A model generated the notes under the pieces. The model searched no databases. It was not told the DNA's origin and was given only the letters and a program-made list of their open reading frames with translations. A DNA stretch of 64,000 nucleotides from Sphingorhabdus sp. SMR4y (lineage in GTDB: Bacteria; Pseudomonadota; Alphaproteobacteria; Sphingomonadales; Sphingomonadaceae): assembly GCF_002218195.1 (NCBI RefSeq), contig NZ_CP022336.1, positions 1,364,001 to 1,428,000 of the forward strand. The letters are read 5' to 3'. Each line of letters opens with the position of its first letter. The stretch's first letter is position 1. Below, in pieces: positions 54,477 to 63,170 of this stretch. The position numbers and the translations under genes are program-made.

Positions 54477-55490
54477 TCAATAAGCGCGGGAGATGGCAAA
54501 TTCAACCGCTTCGGTCATCGCGTCTTTCGCTTTGCCCGCTGCGAATATGCCTAGTGCATCAATAGCCCTCTGACCATAGTGACGGGCCCGCGACATCGTA
54601 TCGTCCATGGCTCCGGTCGCATGGATCAACGCCGTTGCCCGGGCGAGATCGTCATCGGACGATTTATGCCCGATTATCGCGTCTTTCCAGAATTTACGCT
54701 CTTCATCATTGCCCCGGGCATAGGCCAATATGACCGGCAGGGTTACCTTGCCTTCGCGGAAATCGTCGCCGGCATCCTTGCCCATGGTTTCGCGATCGGA
54801 CGAATAGTCGATCGCGTCGTCAACCAATTGAAAAGCGATGCCCAGGTTACGACCATAGCTGTCCAGCGCCAGCTCGACTTCATCGTCGCATTCGGCAACC
54901 ACGGCAGAAATCCGGCTCGCCGCCGCGAAAAGGGCTGCCGTCTTGGCACCGATGATATCGAGATAGCGGTCTTCATTGGTTTCGATCTTGCGCTGCGCGG
55001 TCAACTGGTTGACTTCGCCCTCGGCAATCACGGCCGAAGCATTGGACAATATCTTCAGCACTTTCAGCGAGCCGTCCTCGACCATCAGCTCGAACGAGCG
55101 ACTGAACAGAAAATCACCGACCAGAACGGTCGCGGGATTGCCGAAGATCAGATTGGCGGCGGTTTTCCCACGCCGCATGTCGGAACCATCGACCACATCA
55201 TCGTGCAACAGGGTTGCCGTGTGAATGAATTCCACAGCAGCCGCCAGTTTGAAATGGCGATCGCCGGGATAGCCGATCAGCTTGGCCGCCGCCAGAGTCA
55301 GCATCGGCCGCATCCGCTTGCCACCGCCGGCGATCAGATGTCCGGCCAGTTCGGGAATGAGGGGGATTTCCGATTGCATCCGGTCCAAAATCACGCTGTT
55401 GACCTGATTCATGTCGCTGGCGACCAGAGACATGAGGGGTTCGAGTGAAGGCGCGTTATCCCGCCCGATATGATGGACCGTTGCTGACAT
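54477..55490 (-). CDS. Polyprenyl (octaprenyl-type) diphosphate synthase
   Basis: A trans-prenyltransferase that builds the ubiquinone side chain. The chosen start (MSATVHHIG) gives 337 residues; an ATG eight codons earlier is possible. The first Asp-rich motif LLHDDVVDGSDMRR lies near residue 90 and the second, LVDDAIDYSSD, near 215. GGGKRMRPML precedes the first. Chain length cannot be deduced reliably, though the small residues before the first motif (HTATLL) suit long chains. It is divergent from a chorismate mutase gene, giving two quinone/aromatic pathway genes side by side. Confidence 0.93.
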   Translation of the reverse strand: MSATVHHIGRDNAPSLEPLMSLVASDMNQVNSVILDRMQSEIPLIPELAGHLIAGGGKRMRPMLTLAAAKLIGYPGDRHFKLAAAVEFIHTATLLHDDVVDGSDMRRGKTAANLIFGNPATVLVGDFLFSRSFELMVEDGSLKVLKILSNASAVIAEGEVNQLTAQRKIETNEDRYLDIIGAKTAALFAAASRISAVVAECDDEVELALDSYGRNLGIAFQLVDDAIDYSSDRETMGKDAGDDFREGKVTLPVILAYARGNDEERKFWKDAIIGHKSSDDDLARATALIHATGAMDDTMSRARHYGQRAIDALGIFAAGKAKDAMTEAVEFAISRAY

Positions 55491-55606
55491 GTTGCACCGG
55501 ATGTGGCAATTCACTAGGGATAAGGCAAGTGAAATCAGGCCATATTCGGTTGCATGTCGTGCATGAGATGCCGGAATCGAAACAGGTGGAATTGGGGCAG
55601 CATAAA

Positions 55607-55891
55607 ATGGACGAAAAGCTTAAGCAATATCGCGAAAGCATCAACAATATCGATGCGGCGCTGGTGTTCATGCTGGCCGAACGCTTCAAGGTGACCCAGG
55701 CGGTCGGTGAATATAAAGCGAAGAACAGCCTGCCGCCGGCAGATGGTGCCCGCGAGAAAGAACAGATTGCCCGTCTGCGCCAGTTGGCCAGCGACGCCAA
55801 TCTCGACCCCGAATTTTCGGAAAAATTCCTGCGCTTCATCATCGACGAAGTGATTCGCCACCACGAACGGATACGCGGCAAAGCCGACTAA
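55607..55891 (+). CDS. Chorismate mutase (AroQ type)
   Basis: A 94-residue all-helical chorismate mutase, from chorismate to prephenate for Phe and Tyr. The start at MDEKLKQYR is supported by GGGG ten bases upstream and by normal AroQ length; an earlier ATG at 55568 has no ribosome site. RESINNIDAALVFMLAERFKVTQAVGEYKAKN and the C-terminal FLRFIIDEVIRHHERIR fit the family, with the expected Arg and Lys in helix 1. It overlaps the stop of the convergent histidine kinase gene by 4 nt. Confidence 0.9.
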   Translation: MDEKLKQYRESINNIDAALVFMLAERFKVTQAVGEYKAKNSLPPADGAREKEQIARLRQLASDANLDPEFSEKFLRFIIDEVIRHHERIRGKAD

Positions 55892-57207
55892 GTCTCGATC
55901 ATCTCGCTTTTCGGCAGCCTGAGCCGTACCAGCAATCCGCCCAGATCCTCGCTTTCTTCCAGCGATACCGAGCCCTCGTAGATTTCCGCGACATCGCGGA
56001 CAATGGCGAGCCCCAGCCCGGTTCCCGGCTTGCCGCTGTCGAGACGGACACCGCGATCGAATATCCGCTGGCGTTCGGCTTCGGGGATACCGCGACCGTC
56101 ATCCTCGATCAGCAGTTCGACAAACTCATCATTGGTCTCGACCGTAATGAAGACGCTGCCACCGCCATATTTGGCGGCATTTTCGACCAGATTTCCGATC
56201 ATCTCGTCGAGATCCTGCCGTTCGACCGAGGCCACCGCATCCTTGTCGCCGTCGATATCGATCCGGACATGCGGATAAAGCCGGCCAACGGCCCGTTCAA
56301 CCGCCTGCAGGCTCTGCCAGACTTTGGCCCGGCTGTGAGCATTGCCGCGCCGGCCTACCGCCCGCGCGCGCGCCAGATGATGGTCCACCTGCCGCCGCAT
56401 GACGCCCGCTTCGCGAATCACCGTATTGGCCAGATCATCGGCCTTGGCAGTAGCGCTGTTCATGATGACGGTGAGCGGGGTTTTGAGCGCATGGGCGAGA
56501 TTGCCGGCGTGACGCCGCGCTTCCTCTGCCTGCTTCTCATTATGGTCGAGCAAGGCATTGAGTTCGTCGACCATCGGGGTGACCTCGATTGGCATTGGTT
56601 CGACCACGCGGCGCTGCTGGCCGGTGCGCATGGCCGCAATGGCGCTGCGAATCTTGCGCAGCGGCCAGAGACCGTAAAGTGTCTGCAGCGCCGCCATGCC
56701 GATCAGCCCGAGCGCCAGGATCAGGAAGCTGTTGATCAGTATCGACCGGATATTGGCGATCTGGCCATCGAGCCCGTCTCGGCTTTGCGCCACCTGGAAC
56801 AACCATTTGGTATTGCTATCGGGAAGGATAATCGTGCGCTCGAGGACGCGGAGCGGTTCATCCTGAAACTGGTTGCTGTCGTAAATATGGGTTTCCCGGT
56901 CGTCATGGGCTATATTCGACACCAGCGTCCGGTCCCACAAGGAACGCGAGGGGAAATCGTCATGCCCCTTGCCGCTGATTTGCCAGTACAGTCCGCTATT
57001 GGGTTCGAGAAAGCGCTGGTCACCCAGTGGCCGGTTGAGAAAAACCTCACCATCCGGGCCGATTTCCGCCGACGCGATCATCGCGGTCAGCACATATTCC
57101 AGCTGATTATCGAAATTGCGGGTCACCGCATCGTTGAGCACCCGGTCCAGCGCGAAACCCCCGCCAAACAGAAGGATCATGATCCACGCCGCAGCAATGC
57201 CGATCAT
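55888..57207 (-). CDS. Sensor histidine kinase (PhoQ/FeuQ-like)
   Basis: A membrane sensor paired with the response regulator just upstream. The frame from ATG 57207 gives 439 residues: TM1 at the very N-terminus (IGIAAAWIMILLFGGGF), a periplasmic loop to about residue 160, TM2 (ILINSFLILALGLIGMAAL), a HAMP-like linker, H-box HAGNLAHALKTPLTVI with the phospho-His, and the ATPase GNLVENAAKYGGG, DDGRGIPEAE, GTGLGLAIVRD. The frame remains open upstream for 33 more codons to a CTG overlapping the regulator stop, so the true N-terminus is uncertain. The ligand is unknown; PhoQ-like sensors read cations or peptides. Confidence 0.9.
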   Translation of the reverse strand: MIGIAAAWIMILLFGGGFALDRVLNDAVTRNFDNQLEYVLTAMIASAEIGPDGEVFLNRPLGDQRFLEPNSGLYWQISGKGHDDFPSRSLWDRTLVSNIAHDDRETHIYDSNQFQDEPLRVLERTIILPDSNTKWLFQVAQSRDGLDGQIANIRSILINSFLILALGLIGMAALQTLYGLWPLRKIRSAIAAMRTGQQRRVVEPMPIEVTPMVDELNALLDHNEKQAEEARRHAGNLAHALKTPLTVIMNSATAKADDLANTVIREAGVMRRQVDHHLARARAVGRRGNAHSRAKVWQSLQAVERAVGRLYPHVRIDIDGDKDAVASVERQDLDEMIGNLVENAAKYGGGSVFITVETNDEFVELLIEDDGRGIPEAERQRIFDRGVRLDSGKPGTGLGLAIVRDVAEIYEGSVSLEESEDLGGLLVRLRLPKSEMIET

Positions 57208-57302
57208 CCGGCGACTGAGCGATCCGGTGGTCTGGGTGCCTAGCCGAGATGGGCTTGCCGGTGCCTTTTCTTCGAGCGGACGATCTATCTGGGCTGGTTC
57301 AT

Positions 57303-57968
57303 TCAGGCTTCGGGATCCTCTAGACTATAGCCGAGCCCCCGAATCGTGGAAATGACTTCGGCGCCCAGTTTCTTGCGGATCCGGGTCACGAACACCTCGA
57401 TCGTGTTGGAATCGCGGTCGAAATCCTGATCATAAATATGTTCGATCAATTCGGTCCGCGACACGACCTTGCCCTTGTGGTGCATCAGATAGGACAGAAG
57501 CTTATATTCCTGCGCCGTCAGCTTGACCGGGCTGCCGTCGAGCGTGACCTTGCCCGATCTTGTATCGAGACGGACATTGCCGGCGGTCAGTTCCGAAGAG
57601 GCATTGCCCGAGGCCCGGCGAATGAGCGCGCGGAGACGGGCGATCAGTTCTTCGGTCTGGAACGGCTTGGCCAGATAGTCATCAGCACCGGCATCAAGCC
57701 CGGCAACCTTGTCCGACCAGCTGTCGCGAGCGGTCAGCACCAGCACCGGAAAATTGCGTTCTTCCTTGCGCCAGCGATCCAATACCGTGAGGCCATCTAT
57801 TTCAGGCAGGCCGAGGTCAAGAATAACCGCGTCATAATCTTCGGTCGAACCCATGAAATGGCCGTCTTCACCGTCGGTTGACAGGTCGATGGCATAGCCA
57901 TTGGCCTCCAGTGTCGATTTGAGCTGTTGCCCCAGCGTGGGTTCGTCTTCAACGATCAAGACACGCAT
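57303..57968 (-). CDS. OmpR-family response regulator (PhoP/FeuP-like)
   Basis: A 221-residue response regulator. The receiver has VEDEPTLG, the phospho-accepting Asp in VILDLGLPEIDG near residue 51, LTARDSWSDK and AKPFQTEEL. The winged-helix output domain has LTAQEYKLLSYLMHH and VSRTELIEHIYDQDFDRDSNTIEVFVTRIRKKL-type end. It precedes its kinase and follows a PepSY gene on the same strand; the set is a typical sphingomonad arrangement. The closest named relatives I would expect are PhoP and FeuP. Confidence 0.93.
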   Translation of the reverse strand: MRVLIVEDEPTLGQQLKSTLEANGYAIDLSTDGEDGHFMGSTEDYDAVILDLGLPEIDGLTVLDRWRKEERNFPVLVLTARDSWSDKVAGLDAGADDYLAKPFQTEELIARLRALIRRASGNASSELTAGNVRLDTRSGKVTLDGSPVKLTAQEYKLLSYLMHHKGKVVSRTELIEHIYDQDFDRDSNTIEVFVTRIRKKLGAEVISTIRGLGYSLEDPEA

Positions 57969-58066
57969 GCCTGTCCTCCGAAATAATACCTGTTTCTGTG
58001 GAATAGCCTATATCACCATCCCCCCAAGGCACAATGCTATTAGAAAATCGTGACAGCCGACGGTAA

Positions 58067-58372
58067 TCAGCGGGACTGGCGCAGGATAGAGCCGGTACGG
58101 CCATCGACGTCGACGAATATCACCCGGCCATCGCGAATGAATTTCAGCCGGTAGACCTGCGCGCCGGGATCGAATTCGGGACCGATATATTCACTGTCGC
58201 CCATGCGCGGCAAAATCCGGTTTTCAATCGACCGGATCGACTTTACCTTGCCGGCCATCATCTGGGCACGCGCCTCATTCTGCTCGCCGCGACGATCCGC
58301 AGCCGCAGCCTGCGACGGGACAGCCAACACTCCGAGCACCAGGAGGGGCAGAAAGACAGTCAATTTCAACAT
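58067..58372 (-). CDS. PepSY-domain secreted protein
   Basis: A 101-residue periplasmic protein with signal VFLPLLVLGVLAVPSQAAA. The chosen ATG has GGAGGG five bases upstream; a GTG two codons earlier is less likely. The remainder is a compact PepSY domain (GKVKSIRSIENRILPRM, YRLKFIRDGRVIFVDVDGRTGSIL). PepSY domains are thought to inhibit proteases or to act as sensors. Lying upstream of a PhoP/PhoQ-like pair on the same strand, it may modulate or be controlled by that system. Confidence 0.82.
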   Translation of the reverse strand: MLKLTVFLPLLVLGVLAVPSQAAAADRRGEQNEARAQMMAGKVKSIRSIENRILPRMGDSEYIGPEFDPGAQVYRLKFIRDGRVIFVDVDGRTGSILRQSR

Positions 58373-58437
58373 CAGCACCCTCCTAGACCCGGTGGTTTTA
58401 ACATCACGTGAATAAGGTTCCTGTCAGGAACGAGAGA

Positions 58438-59151
58438 TTATCGCGTCATTTCATAGGTAATGTTGAGCGAAACGACGGTTCCGACCTGGCCTGGCGCAAC
58501 CGGGGGCGCTGACGAGGAGGCGGACGCCTCCATCCGCATCATTGGCGCATCGGATTGATGGGACATGCCTTCGCTGATCGAAAGGACACGGACACCGCTA
58601 TAGCCCTCTGCCCGGGCATAGCTCATGGCGCGCGCCTTGGCATTGGCCAGCGCCCGTTCACGCGCAAGGTCCTTCAGCTTGCTGTCATCACTGATCGAGA
58701 AAGACGGTCCGTTCAAATTGGTTGCACCGCTGGTGACAATTGCATCGAGAATTTCACCGAGCTTGGAGATGTCCTTGACGGTTGCCGAGACCTGATTGGA
58801 AACGACATAACCGACGAATCGATTTTGCCGACTTTCCTGGTCATAGTCATAATCTGCCCGCAAGTTGATGCCGGTGGTCTGGATGTCCTTCTCGGCAATA
58901 CCGAGCGACTTGAGCCGGTCCATGACCGCCCTGGCCTGCACCGAATTCTGGCGCAGTGCTTCTGTTGCGGTCTTAGCTCTTGTCTCCACTCCAGTGCTGA
59001 AGCTTGCCGTATCCGGCGCGCTATCGACCTGTTCCGAGACGCTCAGTTCGATAACCGGATTTTGGGCGACGATTTCTACATTTGCGGCCTGCGCAATATT
59101 GATCGGGCTCAGAGCCAGGGCCGCGCCGGCCAGTATAACTGGGAATTTCAT
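58438..59151 (-). CDS. SIMPL-domain (DUF541) periplasmic protein
   Basis: A 237-residue exported protein with signal peptide (VILAGAALALSPINIAQA). The start is ATG 59151, six bases after GGAG. SIMPL family features: VSEQVDSAPDTASFSTGVET, TGINLRADYDYD, GYVVSNQVSATV, and ALANAKARAMSYARAEGYSG. The function of the family is largely unknown; relatives include a signalling component in mammals and periplasmic oxidative-stress proteins in bacteria. It sits between the two-component set and a transaminase gene. Confidence 0.88.
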   Translation of the reverse strand: MKFPVILAGAALALSPINIAQAANVEIVAQNPVIELSVSEQVDSAPDTASFSTGVETRAKTATEALRQNSVQARAVMDRLKSLGIAEKDIQTTGINLRADYDYDQESRQNRFVGYVVSNQVSATVKDISKLGEILDAIVTSGATNLNGPSFSISDDSKLKDLARERALANAKARAMSYARAEGYSGVRVLSISEGMSHQSDAPMMRMEASASSSAPPVAPGQVGTVVSLNITYEMTR

Positions 59152-59167
59152 AATCTTCTCCATTGAT

Positions 59168-60025
59168 TCAGTTCGTTGTAGACGAGGCTCTCTGAACGGC
59201 GGCTAAATAATTTTGCCTGATTTTTCCGGTTCGTGTTCCCGGCTGTCCATCGCCGACCTTGTGGCCGTCAATCTCGACAACCGGCATGACCAGCAATGTC
59301 GACGATGTCACAAAGGCTTCCGCTGCCTGTTTCGCCTCGTCTATGGAGAAAGCGCGCTCTTCGATGGTTAGTTCCATCGCCTTTGCCTGATCGAGCATTT
59401 CGATACGGGTAACGCCGGGCAAAATGCGACGATCCAGCTGATGGGAAATCAGGACCCCGTCCTGCGTGATGATATGGGCGTTCTGGGACGTCCCCTCGGT
59501 AATCCAGTCGTCACGCGCCATCCAGACATCGTCGACGCCCGCTGCCATGGCCTCCATTTTCATCAGCGATGCGTAGAGCAGCTGGGTGGTCTTGATATCG
59601 CATCTTTGCCAGCGCAGATCCGGCCGCGTGATGATCTTCATGCCGCGGTCCGCCAGAGGATTGGCGATCAATGCGCGAGACTGGGCAAAGGCAAATATTG
59701 TCGGGGCGGTATCGGGAGCAGGCCAGCGATAGTCCCGCTCTTCCATTACTCCGCGCGACACTTGCAGATAAACCACGCCTTCCTGCAGATCATTTTCCGT
59801 TACCAGATTCTGCGCTATTGTCGACCAGTCGGCACTGGCATTGATCGAAAGTTCGCCCAGTGATCGTTCCAGCCGGGCAATATGGCGCTGCATGTCAATC
59901 AGGCGGCCATCGATCACCGAAATCACCTCATAGACCGCGTCGGAAAACAGCACCCCCCGGTCAAATACGGAAATTTTAGCCGCAGACCCGGAAACATATT
60001 CGCCGTTAAGATAGACTGTTTCCAA
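59168..60025 (-). CDS. Class IV aminotransferase, D-amino acid transaminase-like
   Basis: A 285-residue PLP enzyme. Key residues: FDRGVLFSDAVYEV near the start, the Schiff-base Lys in RCDIKTTQLLYAS near residue 145, the catalytic Glu in WITEGTSQNAHII near 177, and GVTRIEMLD. This is closest to D-alanine transaminase and could supply D-glutamate; branched-chain aminotransferase or aminodeoxychorismate lyase are alternatives in the same fold. It is divergent from the ABC-F gene, with 126 bp between. Confidence 0.88.
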   Translation of the reverse strand: METVYLNGEYVSGSAAKISVFDRGVLFSDAVYEVISVIDGRLIDMQRHIARLERSLGELSINASADWSTIAQNLVTENDLQEGVVYLQVSRGVMEERDYRWPAPDTAPTIFAFAQSRALIANPLADRGMKIITRPDLRWQRCDIKTTQLLYASLMKMEAMAAGVDDVWMARDDWITEGTSQNAHIITQDGVLISHQLDRRILPGVTRIEMLDQAKAMELTIEERAFSIDEAKQAAEAFVTSSTLLVMPVVEIDGHKVGDGQPGTRTGKIRQNYLAAVQRASSTTN

Positions 60026-60151
60026 CGCTCTTCCCTATCCCCATAAAGCCATATCCGTCTCTACAATCCGATATGGCGCGACAGGTCAATGGCCTTTGAT
60101 CCAAAGAGAAGGCTTGAGCCCAAGGCCGCTTGGCCCTAACGCCCGGGAACC

Positions 60152-61966
60152 ATGGCTCAACCCCCGATCTTTGCATATGAGAATCTGTCGCTCCATCAGG
60201 GCGAAGGCTGGCTATTCGAGAATCTCGATCTGCACGTCGGCCCGCGTGACCGGCTGGCCCTGATCGGCCGAAACGGCGCCGGCAAGACAACACTATTGCG
60301 TCTGATCGCCGACCAGATCGAAGCGGACAAGGGCCAGCGGATGATCCAGCCCGGGACCAATATCGTCTATCTGGAGCAGGAACCGGATTTCAGCCAGTTC
60401 GAAACCTTGCGTGACTTTGCCATATCGGGCGATCAGGGCCCTGCCCTGCATGAAGTAGAGGCCATAGCCGATCAACTGGGTACCGATTTGTCCAGGGGAG
60501 CTGCCAAAGCCAGCGGGGGCGAGAAACGCCGCGCGGCGATCTGCCGCGCACTGGCATCCGATCCCGATCTTCTGCTGCTCGACGAACCGACCAACCATCT
60601 CGATCTCGGGGCGATTGACTGGCTGGAAGACTGGCTCGGTCGCTACAAGGGCGCTTTCATTACCATTTCGCATGACCGGACCTTCCTGACCAGGCTGACC
60701 AAACAGACGATCTGGCTGGACCGCGGTGCCTTGCGGCGACAGGAAATCGGTTTCGGCGGCTATGATGCGTGGATGGAGAAAATTCACGCGGATGAAGCCC
60801 AGGCCGCCAGCAAGATCGACGCGAAGCTGAAGCTCGAAGCGCGCTGGCTGGAACGCGGCGTCACCGCCCGGCGCAAGCGCAATCAGGGGCGGCTGGAGAA
60901 ATTATGGGAAATGCGCGCAGCGCGCGCCGCGATGATCGGTCCTGCGGGTACCGCAAATCTCAAGATCCAGAATGACGACAGCCGGACGAAATCGGTCATC
61001 ACCGCCGAGCATGTTTCCAAATCCTTTGGCGAAGGCGAAAGCAAGCGTCAGATTATCCGCGATTTCTCTCTGCGAATCCAGCGCGGTGACCGGATCGGTA
61101 TCGTTGGCGCCAATGGTGCGGGCAAGACCACATTGCTGAAGATGCTCACCGGCGAACTGGAACCGGATAGCGGCACCGTCACGCTCGCCAAGACCCTCAA
61201 CGGCGTGTTCATCGACCAACAGCGCAGCCTGCTCGAGGGCAACAAGTCCGTCCGCGACGTGCTTGCCGACGGCAGCGACTGGGTTGATGTGCGCGGCGAC
61301 AAGAAACATGTGCAGGGCTATCTCAAGGAATTTCTGTTCGCGCCGTCGCTGATCGACGCGAAGGTCGGCACCTTGTCGGGCGGCGAACAATCGCGATTGC
61401 TGCTGGCGCGGGAATTTGCGCGAATGTCCAATCTGTTGGTGCTCGACGAACCGACCAATGATCTCGATCTCGAAACGCTCGACCTGTTGCAGGAAGTGAT
61501 CGCGGATTATGAAGGCACCGTCCTGCTGGTCAGCCATGACCGCGATTTTCTGGATCGGACAGTGACGGTCACGCTCGGCCTGGACGGCAGCGGAACCGTC
61601 GACATAGTCGCCGGCGGCTATGCCGAATGGGAAGCCCGGCGCAAACCGCGTCCCCGGGCCGCGAAAGCAGCGTCGAAATCCCAGCAGCCTGCGAACCAGA
61701 ACACCACGAAGGCCGCAAGCTCCAGCAAGAAACTGAGCTACAAGGATCAACGCGACTATGATCTCTTGCCGGAACGGATCGAGGCGATCGACCAACGCAT
61801 GGCGGAAATCGAAAAGGCGTTAGCCGATCCCGATCTCTATACTCGGGACTTCCCCCGTTTCGAGGCCTTGACCAAAGAGAACAGCGCCTTGATTGACGAA
61901 AAGGACGAAGCGGAAATGCGCTGGCTGGAACTGGCGGAAGAAGTCGAGCGGCTAGCGGACAAGTGA
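60152..61966 (+). CDS. uup: ABC-F ATPase (Uup-like)
   Basis: A 604-residue soluble twin-ATPase of the ABC-F group, which acts on the ribosome's E site. Both Walker A (GRNGAGKTT and GANGAGKTT), both signature motifs (ASGGEKRRAA and LSGGEQSRLL) and both Walker B (LLLLDEPTNHLDL and LVLDEPTNDLDL) are intact. The interdomain linker holds the Arg-rich WLERGVTARRKRNQGRL. A C-terminal Lys-rich stretch and coiled coil (QRDYDLLPERIEAIDQRMAEIEK) are typical of Uup. It is convergent with a DUF6456 gene, stops directly abutting. Confidence 0.93.
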   Translation: MAQPPIFAYENLSLHQGEGWLFENLDLHVGPRDRLALIGRNGAGKTTLLRLIADQIEADKGQRMIQPGTNIVYLEQEPDFSQFETLRDFAISGDQGPALHEVEAIADQLGTDLSRGAAKASGGEKRRAAICRALASDPDLLLLDEPTNHLDLGAIDWLEDWLGRYKGAFITISHDRTFLTRLTKQTIWLDRGALRRQEIGFGGYDAWMEKIHADEAQAASKIDAKLKLEARWLERGVTARRKRNQGRLEKLWEMRAARAAMIGPAGTANLKIQNDDSRTKSVITAEHVSKSFGEGESKRQIIRDFSLRIQRGDRIGIVGANGAGKTTLLKMLTGELEPDSGTVTLAKTLNGVFIDQQRSLLEGNKSVRDVLADGSDWVDVRGDKKHVQGYLKEFLFAPSLIDAKVGTLSGGEQSRLLLAREFARMSNLLVLDEPTNDLDLETLDLLQEVIADYEGTVLLVSHDRDFLDRTVTVTLGLDGSGTVDIVAGGYAEWEARRKPRPRAAKAASKSQQPANQNTTKAASSSKKLSYKDQRDYDLLPERIEAIDQRMAEIEKALADPDLYTRDFPRFEALTKENSALIDEKDEAEMRWLELAEEVERLADK

Positions 61967-62497
61967 TCAGCCAGGCAGGCGATAATATTCCGCCAGCCTG
62001 TCCAGCGCGATTTTCAGCACAAGCTTGCCCGATCGGGCCGGCCAACCGAGCTTCCTCTCCGCTACCGGTGTCCTCTCCCCACCACAGATGGTGCGCCAGG
62101 CGATATCCGACAGATCGTTTCCCAGATGGCAGATCGCCTTGTCAAAGCGCTGCTTGGCAGCGATTTGCGCTTCGGTTTCGTTCATTATCCGGGGCATCGC
62201 GCGCTTGCTGCCCGCAACCGGCGCGCCATCCCAACGCATGGTCACGCTGGGTGCCAGATTGGCGCGCTCCCAGTCGGCGCGCAATTTTTCACCGGCGTCA
62301 AACTGTCGGTCGGACAAATGGCCTCTCGCATGGAGCCAGCCCAGTGGCGATTCCGCGAGATTGACCGTAACGCTACGTGCGCGTCTGCGCCGCGCCCCGC
62401 GTCCTTCCCGTTTCTCGCCATCCTGTGGCAATGCTCGCTCGGCGAGCAAACGCGGGCCGCGCCACCCGATATTTTTTCTGGTTGATTGATTTGTCAT
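61967..62497 (-). CDS. DUF6456 domain protein
   Basis: A 176-residue protein. The C-terminal two thirds match DUF6456, a helical domain frequent in sphingomonads and rhizobia: SPLGWLHARGHLSDRQFDAGEKLRADWERA, then the segment with WRTICGGERTPVAERKLGWPARSGKLVLKIALDRLAEYY. The basic N-terminus (GRGARRRRARS) suggests nucleic acid binding. It is divergent from an XRE regulator and its stop abuts the uup stop. The function is not established. Confidence 0.82.
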   Translation of the reverse strand: MTNQSTRKNIGWRGPRLLAERALPQDGEKREGRGARRRRARSVTVNLAESPLGWLHARGHLSDRQFDAGEKLRADWERANLAPSVTMRWDGAPVAGSKRAMPRIMNETEAQIAAKQRFDKAICHLGNDLSDIAWRTICGGERTPVAERKLGWPARSGKLVLKIALDRLAEYYRLPG

Positions 62498-62582
62498 ATT
62501 ATCTCCTGTTTGGCTAGAAACTCACTTGCCATTTTGGCGATAATGTAGGAAAGTAGAAAACCATATAGGTTTGGAGGCGATG

Positions 62583-63146
62583 ATGATCAGCCGTATCAGG
62601 GATGTGCGCAAGGCCAAAGGATTGACACTGGACGATGTTGCAGGACGGTGCAAACCACCAACCACTGCGCAGACCATTGGACGGCTCGAAACCGGCACGC
62701 GGACATTGTCGCTCGCCTGGCTGAACCGGATCGCCGACGCGCTGGGAGTAGACAGCGCGGCACTCTTGTCTTTACCTGATCAGGAAGAACTGCCGGTTGC
62801 TGCTCTACTGGATCACAAGGGCACCCATGCACTGAGCAAGGTCGAACATATCTATCAGCCCGCGATCGAGCCGGCGATGATGGCGCTCCGCGTAAAGAGC
62901 AGTATCGGAGACTATCGTGCCGGCGACGATGTCTGGCTTTCGCGGCGCGAACCGGACCAGTTTGGCGGCGCGCTGAACCGGGACATATTGGTTCCTCGTC
63001 CCGCCGGGCGATATCTCTTCGGCCGCCTGATCGGTCGCCAGGACAACAAGTTGCAGTTACTCCCGCTCGGCAGCGGCACGCGACAACAGATCGTCAGCGA
63101 TCCGGAATGGATCGGTGTCGCGGTGCGTCTGGTGCGAGAGCTGTAG
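62583..63146 (+). CDS. XRE-family regulator with S24-like C-terminus
   Basis: A 187-residue regulator. The start MISRIRDVRK follows GGAGG by five bases; an in-frame TTG four codons upstream is possible. The N-terminal Cro/C1 HTH is RKAKGLTLDDVAGRCKPP to SLAWLNRIADALGV. The C-terminal half (YRAGDDVWLSRREPDQFGG to EWIGVAVRLVREL) has the fold of LexA/S24-type repressors, though no Ser-Lys protease pair is plain. A GCCATTTTGGC palindrome in the divergent promoter region (62528-62538) may be its operator. Confidence 0.85.
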   Translation: MISRIRDVRKAKGLTLDDVAGRCKPPTTAQTIGRLETGTRTLSLAWLNRIADALGVDSAALLSLPDQEELPVAALLDHKGTHALSKVEHIYQPAIEPAMMALRVKSSIGDYRAGDDVWLSRREPDQFGGALNRDILVPRPAGRYLFGRLIGRQDNKLQLLPLGSGTRQQIVSDPEWIGVAVRLVREL

Positions 63147-63170
63147 GAACGGGATACGAAAATATTTGTC

